Source: Betaproteobacteria bacterium HGW-Betaproteobacteria-9
GTDB lineage: Bacteria; Pseudomonadota; Gammaproteobacteria; Burkholderiales; Burkholderiaceae_C
Assembly (NCBI GenBank): GCA_002842215.1
Contig: PHCC01000001.1
Span: 16,238-80,237, forward strand
Length of the DNA: 64,000 nt
Direction: 5' to 3'
Below are positions 22,454 through 31,359 of this stretch, one piece after another (position 1 is the stretch's first letter; the number at the start of each line of letters is the position of its first letter). Under the pieces are notes generated by a model that made no database searches, was not told where the DNA came from, and saw only the letters and a program-made list of their open reading frames with translations. The position numbers and the translations under genes are program-made.

Positions 22454-23578
22454 TCACTCACGATCCAGCAACCAGAGCTGGAAGCGCACACCGCCAATGG
22501 CGCCCAGCACGATGCCAACCACCGCGATGGCGCTGGTGAGGCTCAGGGTGGACAAACCAGAAAGACCCTGGCCCACGGTGCATCCCAAAGCCGTCACACC
22601 CCCAACGCCCATGCAGAACGCACCGCCCATGTGCAAGGCGGTGTCTTGCGTGCTGCGAAAACCTTCCCATCGAAAACTGCCACCCAGCCAGGCCTGTGCA
22701 AAGGCGCCGACCACCACGCCCGCCACGGTGACCACGCCGAGGGTCAGCACGTTGGACTTGTCGCTGAAGAGAATCAGCCAGTCCAGGGCGTAGGCCATGG
22801 GTGCGGTGAAGGTCAGGGACTCCATGCGCCCGGTGTTGGTGGCGAGGTACATCGATTCCAGCGTTTCCGGATGCTCGGCCACAAACGCCATGTGACCGCT
22901 GACCCACCACATCGCAGCAATCACCAGCCCAAGACCCACACCACCCAGCAGGTTATTGGCGCTGCGGAAATCTTCGTCCATCAAGGCCCAGACAACCAGC
23001 GCGCCGCCCAGGATCAATGCGGCCAGCAGACCTGCGGTGCCAGATTCCAGCCCCAGGGCTGAAGCCATCCACATCGGCAGCGTGCCACCTGCCGCGATGT
23101 CAAATGCCACCAAGTCAACGGTGTTGACACGCAGCACCGCGAGCACACCGCGCAACGTGGCATACGCGGCAAAGCCCATGACAAAAAACACCACCAGTGA
23201 CTTCAGACTGCCGGCCCCGATGCGCACCAGCGTCTTGCTGCCACACCCCGAAGCCAGCACCATGCCAAAGCCGAACAGGGTGCCCCCCACGATGGCGGAC
23301 AGCCAGATGATGCGGCCAGACCCGTAGATGGTCTGACTGGTGTCGATCCAGCCCAGCCAGCCCATGAAGTAAAAGCCGATCGACGCCACCCCCACGGCCA
23401 TGCCCCACATGCGCATGCGCGTCCAGGCCCCCATGTTGATGATGTCGCTGATGGCGCCCATGGTGCAAAACTGGGTGCGCTGGGCAATAAAACCAAACAC
23501 CACCGAAACCGCGAAGGCGGCCCAGAGAACTTGGGTATGCAGTGTTTGAATATCGGCGATGTCCATCATGGCCGACAT
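22454..23578 (-). CDS. YeeE/YedE (TsuA-like) sulfur-compound transporter
   Basis: Polytopic inner membrane protein, 374 aa, with about nine to ten hydrophobic segments. Two cysteine-bearing signatures, GMVLASGCGSKTLVRIG and ALGCTVGQGLSG, match the pore cysteines described for thiosulfate transporter TsuA and relatives, so uptake of thiosulfate or another sulfur species is likely. The partner TusA-like protein common elsewhere is not adjacent. Start ATG at 23578; a Met pair at codons 4-5 is an alternative. Confidence 0.88.
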   Translation of the reverse strand: MSAMMDIADIQTLHTQVLWAAFAVSVVFGFIAQRTQFCTMGAISDIINMGAWTRMRMWGMAVGVASIGFYFMGWLGWIDTSQTIYGSGRIIWLSAIVGGTLFGFGMVLASGCGSKTLVRIGAGSLKSLVVFFVMGFAAYATLRGVLAVLRVNTVDLVAFDIAAGGTLPMWMASALGLESGTAGLLAALILGGALVVWALMDEDFRSANNLLGGVGLGLVIAAMWWVSGHMAFVAEHPETLESMYLATNTGRMESLTFTAPMAYALDWLILFSDKSNVLTLGVVTVAGVVVGAFAQAWLGGSFRWEGFRSTQDTALHMGGAFCMGVGGVTALGCTVGQGLSGLSTLSLTSAIAVVGIVLGAIGGVRFQLWLLDRE

Positions 23579-23637
23579 TGTAGGAGGAGCCCTCCGGTCA
23601 CCCGGACCGGAAGGCCATGTGCACGAACCCGCCGCGA

Positions 23638-24432
23638 TCAGCGCAGGCGTGCGAGACGCTCGCGTCCGGCCGCTGCAGCCTCGGAGCGGGGATGGGACTT
23701 GATCAGGTTTTCCAGCGTGCGACGTGCGGCCTTGCTGTCTTTGAGCTCGATCTGGCTGTTGGCCATGGCCAGCAAAGCCTCGGGCGTCCGGGGATGGTCG
23801 GGGAACTGGGTCGCCAGACGGCGGTGGCTCTCGATCGACTCCTTGTAGGCGCGGTTGGCGTACTGGGCGTTGCCCAGCCAGTACAGCACGGATGGCGTGT
23901 AGCCGCTGTCGGGATAACGGCGCAACAAGCCCGCATACCCCGCAGCAGCCGGACCGAACTCCGAACGGCGCAGCAGCTCCATGGTCGCATCGAAGTCGCG
24001 CTTCTCCTCGGGTGAAGCCGTGAACTCGCGGCCATCCAGAGAGACGGGCACCGGTTCGACCTGACGCAAGCGCGCATCCACGCCGGCCTGCGCATCCTTC
24101 TGTTGACGCTGAAGCTCGGAAACTTCACGCGCCAGTTGCTCGTTCTGCCCACGCAGGCGCGCGATCTCGCCACGCAGCTCTTCGTTCTGGTTGGCCAGTT
24201 CCAGCAGACTGCGCTGAGTCGTGGCCTGGCTGTCCCTCACCTCCTGGGCCATGCGAGACAAGCTGGCTGCCGTCGACTGGCTATGGGTGTCGAACTTGTT
24301 GCGCAATTCGATGATGGCCTTGCGCGCCTCATCGTCGTCAAACAGGGCGTGCACCTGCAAGGGCCACAGGCTGCCGACCAGCAGGGTCGCTGCACCGAGG
24401 AGTGAGGGAACAGAACGGTTCATCAGGGACAT
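23638..24432 (-). CDS. cpoB: Cell division coordinator CpoB (YbgF)
   Basis: Periplasmic Tol-Pal-associated protein that coordinates outer membrane constriction with peptidoglycan synthesis. It is 264 aa with a signal peptide (cleavage near VHA), an N-terminal trimerising coiled coil (about 35-110, Gln/Arg/Glu-rich) and C-terminal TPRs (FDATMELLRRSEFGPAAAGY, YTPSVLYWLGNAQY, HPRTPEALLAMANSQ). It follows pal by four bases. Confidence 0.93.
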   Translation of the reverse strand: MSLMNRSVPSLLGAATLLVGSLWPLQVHALFDDDEARKAIIELRNKFDTHSQSTAASLSRMAQEVRDSQATTQRSLLELANQNEELRGEIARLRGQNEQLAREVSELQRQQKDAQAGVDARLRQVEPVPVSLDGREFTASPEEKRDFDATMELLRRSEFGPAAAGYAGLLRRYPDSGYTPSVLYWLGNAQYANRAYKESIESHRRLATQFPDHPRTPEALLAMANSQIELKDSKAARRTLENLIKSHPRSEAAAAGRERLARLR

Positions 24433-24436
24433 CGGT

Positions 24437-25021
24437 TCAACGGTAGGTCAGTTCCACCCGGCGGTTCTTGGCGTAGGAGGCTTCGTCCATGCCCAGTGCC
24501 GCGGGTTTTTCTTCACCGAAACTCACAGGCTCCATCTGCGACTCGCTCACACCCATCAGGGAAAGCGAGCGGCGCACCGCTTCGGCGCGTTTCTGACCGA
24601 GTGCAAGGTTGTATTCACGACCACCGCGCTCGTCGGTGTGGCCTTCCAGTGCGATCTTGCGGCTGCTGTTGGCCTTCAGGTAACGGGCGTTGGCTTCCAG
24701 GGTTGCGGCGTATTCGCCACGCACTTCGAAGCTGTCGTAATCGAAATACACCACGCGGGCCATGGCCTCGGGTTGTTGAGAATCCATGGAAGGCACTTCC
24801 ACGCCCGAAACGCCGCGGGGGTCCACGCCGCTTCCGGTTCCGCCTTGACCCGCCTGACCGGCCGCACCACCGGTGCGGTCTTCAACGGGCACGTCGTCGA
24901 GCTTGACGCTGGAGCCGCAGGCCGCCAGCGAGGCGACGACCAGCAGGCCGGCGAAACGGTTCAGCCACACGCGGTTGCCACGCTGGACAATGGATGGAGC
25001 TGGTTTGAATTTGTTGTTCAT
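24437..25021 (-). CDS. pal: Peptidoglycan-associated lipoprotein Pal
   Basis: Outer membrane lipoprotein that binds peptidoglycan and TolB. The ATG at 25021 gives 194 aa with lipobox LAAC (Cys35), a Gly-rich spacer and an OmpA-like C-terminal domain. The peptidoglycan-binding signature EGHTDERGGREYN and NRRVEL are present. The start is preferred over the longer frame because it places the hydrophobic lipoprotein signal at the N-terminus. Confidence 0.95.
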   Translation of the reverse strand: MNNKFKPAPSIVQRGNRVWLNRFAGLLVVASLAACGSSVKLDDVPVEDRTGGAAGQAGQGGTGSGVDPRGVSGVEVPSMDSQQPEAMARVVYFDYDSFEVRGEYAATLEANARYLKANSSRKIALEGHTDERGGREYNLALGQKRAEAVRRSLSLMGVSESQMEPVSFGEEKPAALGMDEASYAKNRRVELTYR

Positions 25022-25083
25022 GGGTGTATCCCTTTCTGGGCAGGTTTGAATGGAGGAAGGAGGCAGTGCGGAGGGCTTCGAGG

Positions 25084-26394
25084 TCAGCGGGCAAACGGGC
25101 CCCATTCGGGCTCGCGAATGTCTCCCCCGGCACTGGCAAGGCGGGTCTTGATGCGCCCATCCACCGTGCTGGTCATGAGGGCCTCCTGCCCGCGGTCACG
25201 GGTGGCGTAGATGATCAGTCGGCTGTTGGGCGAAAAGCTGGGGCTTTCGTCGGCACTGGTTTCGCTCAGTGCCGTGACATTGCCCGAGGCCAGCTCCATG
25301 ACGTGAAGGCGGAACGCACCACCAACACGCGAGATGAAGGCCAGCCAGCGGCCATCCGGGCTGGGCGCCGGCGAAATGTTGTAGTTGCCGGTGAAGGTCA
25401 CACGCTGGGGGTTGCCCCCCTGGGCGCTCATGCGGTAGATCTGGGGAGAGCCGCCACGGTCGCTCACGAAGAAGATGCTGTTGCCGTCGGCGCTGAACAC
25501 CGGCTCGGTGTCGATGCTGCCCGACTGCGTCAGGCGGCGCGGCGCGCTGCCGTTGGCATCCATGGCATAGATCTGGGCATTGCCGGAGATCGACAGGGTT
25601 GCCACCAACTGGCGGCCATCGGGCGACCACGTTGGTGCACTGTTCGATCCCCGGAAGTTGGCGAGCAGGCGGCGCTTGCCCGTGGCCACGTCGTGCGAGT
25701 AGATCACGGGCTTGCGCGATTCGAACGACACGTAGGCCAGTTGCGCACCGCCCGGTGCCCAGCTCGGCGAGATGATGGGTTCGGGGCTGGTCAGGGTCGC
25801 GCGGGCGTTCTCGCCATCGGCATCGGCCACCAGCAAGGTGTGCCGCTGCCCGGCCTTGGCCACATAGGCGATGCGGGTCGAGAAGACGCCCTTTTCACCG
25901 GTGAGTTTTTCGTACACGTAATCGGCGATCCGGTGCGCAGCAAAGCGCAGATCCGCGGTGGATACCGGGTAGCTCAGCCCGCCCAGATCCTGGCCACGCA
26001 CCACATCCCACAGCCGGAATCGCACGTCAAAACGGCCATCGGCCAGACGCGAAACGCTGCCGGTCAACAGAGCATCACTGCCCTTGCTGCGCCATGCCGC
26101 CAACTCGGGACGAGAGGTTTCGTCGAGCCTCGCGGGCAAGGGCTCCACAAAGCGGAACTGACCGCTGCGCTCCAGGTCGGCCCGCACGATCGCGGCCATG
26201 TCCTGATTGACCAGGCCGTTGTCGCGGAAGCTCACCGCCGACACCGGAATCTGGGTCACCCCGGCACCGGAAACCTCGACGCGGAATTGGGCCAGCACGT
26301 CCTGCAGTGGCCAGGTCATCAGGGGGAGTGCGGTGGCGTGGGCCAGAAGGGACCGCCGCGAGGGTTGCCAGTCAGATCGATTCAATGCCTGCAT
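25084..26394 (-). CDS. tolB: Tol-Pal system protein TolB
   Basis: Periplasmic protein linking Pal to the Tol motor. With the ATG at 26394 it is 436 aa, the family length. An N-terminal alpha/beta domain is followed by a six-bladed propeller with recurring blades such as PSWAPGGAQLAYVS, PTWSPDGRQLVATLS and PVFSADGNSIFFVSDRGG. The N-terminus has SRRSLLA (from residue 12) before the hydrophobic core, which looks like a twin-arginine signal rather than a plain Sec one. The Shine-Dalgarno is weak. tolQ, tolR and tolA are not upstream; msbA diverges there instead. Confidence 0.93.
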   Translation of the reverse strand: MQALNRSDWQPSRRSLLAHATALPLMTWPLQDVLAQFRVEVSGAGVTQIPVSAVSFRDNGLVNQDMAAIVRADLERSGQFRFVEPLPARLDETSRPELAAWRSKGSDALLTGSVSRLADGRFDVRFRLWDVVRGQDLGGLSYPVSTADLRFAAHRIADYVYEKLTGEKGVFSTRIAYVAKAGQRHTLLVADADGENARATLTSPEPIISPSWAPGGAQLAYVSFESRKPVIYSHDVATGKRRLLANFRGSNSAPTWSPDGRQLVATLSISGNAQIYAMDANGSAPRRLTQSGSIDTEPVFSADGNSIFFVSDRGGSPQIYRMSAQGGNPQRVTFTGNYNISPAPSPDGRWLAFISRVGGAFRLHVMELASGNVTALSETSADESPSFSPNSRLIIYATRDRGQEALMTSTVDGRIKTRLASAGGDIREPEWGPFAR

Positions 26395-26579
26395 TCTTGA
26401 TAGGTTGGGTGATGTGGCTGGAAACCGGATTGTGAATCCTGTTTTCCGGTTGCCAGCAGATAATACCGGAAGCACTTTCTGCACCCGTGACAAGTTGTGC
26501 TTTTTCTGTACAGGCCGTGCCCACAGGCACACTGTGACCAGCCCAGCCACCCTACCCCGCCGTTCCAGGCCGCGCAGAC

Positions 26580-28385
26580 TTGACCGATTCCAAAGCCCCC
26601 GGCACGCCGCCCGCCCGAACCATCACCCAGCGACTGCGCCAGTTCTGGCCGTACTTCCGCTCCGCCAAGAGCGGTATCGTGTTGGCCGCCATCTGCACCA
26701 TCGTGGGTGCCTTGACCGAACCGCTGATTCCCGCTTTGCTCAAGACCTTGCTGGACCGGGGCTTTGCCGAGGGCAACATCGACCTGTGGATGGTGCCGGT
26801 TGCCCTGTTGGGGCTGTTTGGTGTGCGGGGTCTGGCAGGGTTTCTGGCTCAGTATGCGTTGTCCTACACGGCCAGCCTGGGTCTGCTGAACCTGCGGCGG
26901 GCCATGTTTGTCCGGCTCAACGATGCCCAGATGACGCTGTTCGCCCGGCAAAGTGCCAGCAAGCTCTCGAACACCCTGGTCTACGAGGTGCAGACGGGGT
27001 CGACCATGTTGGTCAACGCCATGCTGAGCCTGACCAAGGACAGCCTGACCCTGCTGGCCCTGCTGGGCTATCTGATGTACCTGAACGGAAAGCTCACGCT
27101 GATCGTGCTGCTGCTGTTTCCAGGCCTGATTTTGGTGATGCGTGTGCTCTCGCGCCGTCTGTACCGCCTCACGCGTTCCAGCCAGCAGGCCACCGACGAA
27201 CTGGCCTATGTGGTGGAAGAAAACGCGCTGGCCCACCGCATGGTGCGCCTGCACGGTGCCCAGCAACGCCAGACCCAGCGTTTTGACGGACTCAGCGTTT
27301 CCCTGCGGCGCCTGGCCCTCAAGTCCACCGTGGCCCACGCCGCCATGACCCCGCTGACACAGATGCTCGCCGCCGCCGCTTTATCGGCCGTGATTGCTGT
27401 GGCACTGTGGCAAAGCGCCAGCAGCGGTGTGACCGTGGGCAACTTTGTGGCCTTTGTCACCGCCATGCTGATGTTGATCGCACCGATCCGGCACCTGGCC
27501 GAAATCGCCGGCCCAATCACCCGGGGTCTCGCCGCGCTGGAACGGGGTCTGGAACTCATCGATGAAACGCCGCCACAAGCATCGGGCACCCACCGGGCCG
27601 ATCAGGTGAAGGGCGCCATCACCCTGCGTGACGTCTGGGTGCGCTACCCGACGCGCGAGGAGCAAGCGGACGACGGCCACATCAGCCGCAGCGCGCTGCG
27701 CGGCATCAACCTGAGCATCCAGCCGGGTGAGGTGCTGGCCCTGGTGGGCCCCTCGGGTTCGGGCAAGACCACGCTGGCCAATCTTCTGCCACGCTTTGTC
27801 GAAGTGGACCGCGGCGAAGTGCTGCTGGATGACGTGCCCCTGCCCAGCTGGGATCTGGCCAGCCTGCGGCGCCAGTTCGCCATGGTCAGCCAGGAAGTGA
27901 TCATGCTCAACGACAGCCTGGCGGCCAACGTGGCACTGGGAGCAGCCGACGACCAGATCGACGAAGAGCGCGTGCGTGCAGCGCTGGCCTCGGCCAACCT
28001 GCTCGATCTGCTGGAGCGCCTGCCCCGGGGCATGCACAGCACGGTGGGACACAACGCGGCCGAACTCTCCGGCGGTCAGCGTCAGCGGCTGGCGATCGCG
28101 AGGGCCATCTACAAGAACGCGCCCATCCTCATCCTCGATGAGGCCACCTCAGCGTTGGACAACGAGTCCGAGCGGCTGGTGCAGGACGCACTGTCGCGGC
28201 TCATGAAGGGGCGCACCACGATCGTGATCGCCCACCGGCTCTCCACCATCGAACATGCCGACCGCGTGGTCGTGCTGGCCGACGGGCAGATCAGCGAGAT
28301 GGGCAGCCACGAAGAACTGCTCCGCAGCGACGGCCTGTATGCCCGGCTGCATGCCCAAAAACTCAGCCCCGAAGCCGGTGCGTAA
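26580..28385 (+). CDS. msbA: Lipid A export ABC transporter MsbA
   Basis: Homodimeric flippase for lipid A-core across the inner membrane. The 601-aa half-transporter has six hydrophobic segments, then an ATPase domain with Walker A GPSGSGKTT, signature LSGGQRQRL and Walker B ILILDEATSALD. No ATG fits the expected N-terminus; the start is TTG at 26580 (TTGACCGATTCC), preceded in frame by no better codon. It is divergent from tolB over 185 bases. Confidence 0.93.
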   Translation: MTDSKAPGTPPARTITQRLRQFWPYFRSAKSGIVLAAICTIVGALTEPLIPALLKTLLDRGFAEGNIDLWMVPVALLGLFGVRGLAGFLAQYALSYTASLGLLNLRRAMFVRLNDAQMTLFARQSASKLSNTLVYEVQTGSTMLVNAMLSLTKDSLTLLALLGYLMYLNGKLTLIVLLLFPGLILVMRVLSRRLYRLTRSSQQATDELAYVVEENALAHRMVRLHGAQQRQTQRFDGLSVSLRRLALKSTVAHAAMTPLTQMLAAAALSAVIAVALWQSASSGVTVGNFVAFVTAMLMLIAPIRHLAEIAGPITRGLAALERGLELIDETPPQASGTHRADQVKGAITLRDVWVRYPTREEQADDGHISRSALRGINLSIQPGEVLALVGPSGSGKTTLANLLPRFVEVDRGEVLLDDVPLPSWDLASLRRQFAMVSQEVIMLNDSLAANVALGAADDQIDEERVRAALASANLLDLLERLPRGMHSTVGHNAAELSGGQRQRLAIARAIYKNAPILILDEATSALDNESERLVQDALSRLMKGRTTIVIAHRLSTIEHADRVVVLADGQISEMGSHEELLRSDGLYARLHAQKLSPEAGA

Positions 28386-28386
28386 A

Positions 28387-28421
28387 AAAGCCGGAAGCAC
28401 CTTCAGGGTGCTTCCGGCTTT
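28387..28421 (+). terminator. Bidirectional rho-independent terminator
   Basis: A perfect 15-bp stem AAAGCCGGAAGCACC / GGTGCTTCCGGCTTT with a 5-base loop lies between the converging msbA and outer membrane protein genes. A/T ends on both sides fit use in either direction. Confidence 0.9.
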
Positions 28422-28447
28422 CAAGGCATCCAGAGATGCCATCAACT

Positions 28448-29533
28448 TCAGAAGTTGTACTGCAGGCCCACACCGAAGTAGTCGACGTTGCCCCAGCGTG
28501 GGTTGTTGGATCCGCGAAGCGGGTAATGGTCTGCATCGCCGCGCAACATCAGGTTTTCGGTCAGCGCAAAGGTCATCCCCACACCCACCACCGGCCGGGT
28601 CTGGGAGCTGGAATGGCTCGCCAGATCCGCAAACTGGCCACTGCTGTGTTTCACACTGGCCACGCCCAGCTTGCCAAACAACCTGAGCTTTTCGGTGACG
28701 TTGCCACCAGCCGTCAAACGGGCACCCAGCACTTTGGCCTTTGCCGACACGTCCACACCATCCAGCGACGTGTACTCATGGCTCTTGCCAGCCTGGTAAA
28801 AAACCTCTGCGCCCAGGATGCTGTTGAATTGCAAACCAGCGCCCATCTGCAGACCTATTTGACGATCACTGTCGCCAACGCTGATGCTGCCATCGGGACC
28901 ACGATGCACCACGCTGTCATTGACGACACCCAAGGTGCCGAACACGTAGGGCGTCATACCGGGTGCCGGTGGTGCAGGAGCCACCATGGGCGCGGCAACA
29001 GGGGCCGCGGCAACTGGCGCCGGTGCGGGCACAGGAGCTGGAGCGGGAACCACGGCGACCGGTGCGGGAGCAGGAGCAACCACCGGCATCGGCACGGCAC
29101 GCGGCATCACGTCAGAGAAGCGGTTGTCGCACTTGGCCATGCTGGCGCGCACGGCCACACCCGCCTTGTCGGCGTAGAGGTTGATGGGCATGTCGGGGCT
29201 GTATGGCACGTACTTGCCAACCAGCGCCTTGGCCACACCATTGCGGCCGTTCTTGCGACTCACGCCCACGTCACAAGCACCCAGCTTGTACTGCGGTCCG
29301 AGGTCGGACAGGCGCGCGGTGCGAACCGTCGCTTCACCCTTGCGGCGCAGGGGGGGCATGGTGGTCGAAGGTTCGTAGAAACGGGCCTGGCCCGCCTGCA
29401 CCGCGGCGTCGCATTCGGCGGCCGTGTCGTATCCCACATTCCCGTGACCATCATTGACCATACCGGCATGGCTGATCGAGGCTACCAGCAAACCGCCTGA
29501 CAGCAGCACCGAATTCAATGGTGTGAGTTTCAT
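28448..29533 (-). CDS. Outer membrane beta-barrel protein with N-terminal Cys-containing domain
   Basis: 361 aa, three parts. Residues 1-23 are a Sec signal (ISHA). Residues about 24-145 form a globular region with three cysteines (in AAECDAAV, GACDVGV and AKCDN) that I do not recognise. A Pro/Ala linker of about 45 residues follows, made of repeated APAPV-like units. The last about 165 residues are an OmpA/Opa-like eight-strand barrel (alternating strands, ending with Phe: YFGVGLQYNF). The architecture suggests a periplasmic domain tethered to a barrel, but inverted relative to OmpA. It has a long A/T-rich upstream region and GGAG before the ATG. Confidence 0.85.
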   Translation of the reverse strand: MKLTPLNSVLLSGGLLVASISHAGMVNDGHGNVGYDTAAECDAAVQAGQARFYEPSTTMPPLRRKGEATVRTARLSDLGPQYKLGACDVGVSRKNGRNGVAKALVGKYVPYSPDMPINLYADKAGVAVRASMAKCDNRFSDVMPRAVPMPVVAPAPAPVAVVPAPAPVPAPAPVAAAPVAAPMVAPAPPAPGMTPYVFGTLGVVNDSVVHRGPDGSISVGDSDRQIGLQMGAGLQFNSILGAEVFYQAGKSHEYTSLDGVDVSAKAKVLGARLTAGGNVTEKLRLFGKLGVASVKHSSGQFADLASHSSSQTRPVVGVGMTFALTENLMLRGDADHYPLRGSNNPRWGNVDYFGVGLQYNF

Positions 29534-29741
29534 GATTTCTCCAGACTAAAAAAGATAAAAAATACTAACGAAATGAAACATGTTTGATGAAAATGCACCC
29601 ATCTCTTGTCACAGGCGGATTATCAAGGCATCAGTAAGCTATTACGGTAACAAAAGCTAAAACACAACGATGTGCGCCATCGCACAGACAGTGGGGTGAA
29701 AAGCTCGCTGTGGAAGTGCTCCACCGGTTCGACGAAAACCG
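29534..29741 (-). promoter_or_regulatory. A/T-rich upstream region of the barrel gene
   Basis: 208 bases with low GC between the rng stop and the barrel gene start. It contains a hairpin TGTGCG-CCAT-CGCACA (29671-29686) followed, on the minus strand, by a T-rich stretch that might terminate rng. A GATAAT in the minus direction near 29620-29630 could be a -10 element. No convincing -35 was seen. Confidence 0.4.
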
Positions 29742-31322
29742 CTAAAGCAGCACGATGTCGTACTGCTCCTGCGTCATTGAACTCTCGCTCTGAAGAGAGA
29801 TGGGCTTGCCGATGAAGTCGGACAGACCCGCAAGGTGCTGGCTTTCTTCATCCAGAAATAGCTCGACCACCTTGGCCGACGCCACCACACGGAACTCGCG
29901 CGGATTGAAGGCTCTGGCCTCGCGCAGGATCTCGCGCAAGATGTCGTAGCAGACACTGCGCGCGGTCTTCACCACCCCTTTTCCGCTGCACGCCGGACAC
30001 ACTTCACTCAGCATGTGCGCCAGCGATTCGCGCGTGCGCTTGCGCGTCATCTCCACCAGACCGAGCTGGGAAAAACCACCCGTCATGGTTTTAACCCGAT
30101 CGCGCGCGAGTTGCTTGCGGAACTCGGTCAACACCGCGTCCCGGTGGTCTTCGCGCACCATGTCGATGAAGTCGACGATGACAATACCCCCCAGGTTGCG
30201 CAGCCGCAGCTGGCGTGCGATCGTCTGCGCGGCTTCCAGGTTGGTGCGGAACACGGTGTCGTCAAAGTTGCGCGCGCCCACGAAGCCACCCGTGTTCACG
30301 TCCACGGTGGTCAGTGCTTCGGTCTGGTCGATCACCAGATAGCCGCCCGACTTCAGGTCGACCCGGCGGCTCAGCGCCCTGGCGATGTCTTCGTCAATGT
30401 TGAACAGGTCAAAAATCGGGCGCTCACCGGTGTAGAGCTGCAGCTTCTTGGCGGTGTCCGGCATGAACTCGGCGGCAAAAGTCTGCAGCAGACCAAACTG
30501 CTCGCGCGAATCGATGCGGATGGACTGCGTCTGCGCACTCACCAGATCCCGCAAGACGCGCTGCATCAGGTTCAGGTCTTCGTGCAGCAGCGTGGCCGCC
30601 GGCTGTCGCGTGGCAGCCTCCTTGATGCGCTGCCAGGTCTTGCGCAGGTAGGCGATGTCCTCGCTCAGTTCCTCGTCGGTCGCGTCTTCGGCATTCGTGC
30701 GGAGGATGAAGCCCCCTGTGGGGCTGCCGTCCTGCGGCACGGCCAGGCCCAGCACCCGCTGGCGCAAGGCCTCGCGCTGGGTGGGCGGAATTTTCTGCGA
30801 CACCCCTATGTGGTTGTCCTGCGGCAGAAACACCAGCAGCCGCCCAGCGATGCTGATCTGTGCTGTGAGGCGTGCCCCCTTGGTGCCGATCGGGTCCTTG
30901 AGCACCTGCACCATGAGCGCCTGACCCTCAAAGATCTGCCGTTCGATGGGCAGCACAGGGTTGGGGGTGAGCACCCGGTTGCTGGATCCGTTTTCACCAT
31001 GGGCACCGCCTTCAGCAGGGACGCTGTCGCCGCCCCTTTCGGCTGGAACTGGTGCCTGGCTGCGGTCGCGGGGCGCCGCATGCTTGGCGGCGATGTTGGG
31101 CATCAGATCAGCCACGTGCAAAAACGCCGCCCGGTCCAGGCCAATGTCGATGAAGGCCGACTGCATGCCCGGCAGCACGCGAGAAATCTTGCCCAGATAG
31201 ATATTGCCCACCAGGCCACGCTCCAGCGTGCGCTCCAGGTGCACTTCCTGCACCGAGCCCTGCTCCACCACCGCCACCCGGGTCTCCTGGGGCGCCCAAT
31301 TGATCAAGATGTCCTGGCTCAT
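29742..31322 (-). CDS. rng: Ribonuclease G
   Basis: Endoribonuclease of the RNase E/G family, used in 16S rRNA 5' maturation and mRNA turnover. The ATG at 31322 gives 526 aa starting MSQDILINWAPQETRVA; longer readings overlap maf. The S1 domain (residues about 38-130) is interrupted by a hydrophilic Gly/Ser/Ala insertion of roughly 35 residues after NIAAKHAA. The catalytic core has DFIDM (acidic catalytic Asp) and the zinc-link CPACSGKG. The insertion makes it longer than E. coli RNase G (489 aa). Follows maf by 37 bases. Confidence 0.95.
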   Translation of the reverse strand: MSQDILINWAPQETRVAVVEQGSVQEVHLERTLERGLVGNIYLGKISRVLPGMQSAFIDIGLDRAAFLHVADLMPNIAAKHAAPRDRSQAPVPAERGGDSVPAEGGAHGENGSSNRVLTPNPVLPIERQIFEGQALMVQVLKDPIGTKGARLTAQISIAGRLLVFLPQDNHIGVSQKIPPTQREALRQRVLGLAVPQDGSPTGGFILRTNAEDATDEELSEDIAYLRKTWQRIKEAATRQPAATLLHEDLNLMQRVLRDLVSAQTQSIRIDSREQFGLLQTFAAEFMPDTAKKLQLYTGERPIFDLFNIDEDIARALSRRVDLKSGGYLVIDQTEALTTVDVNTGGFVGARNFDDTVFRTNLEAAQTIARQLRLRNLGGIVIVDFIDMVREDHRDAVLTEFRKQLARDRVKTMTGGFSQLGLVEMTRKRTRESLAHMLSEVCPACSGKGVVKTARSVCYDILREILREARAFNPREFRVVASAKVVELFLDEESQHLAGLSDFIGKPISLQSESSMTQEQYDIVLL

Positions 31323-31359
31323 GGGGATCGTTTGTCTCGAATTCTGGAAGTTCGCGGGG

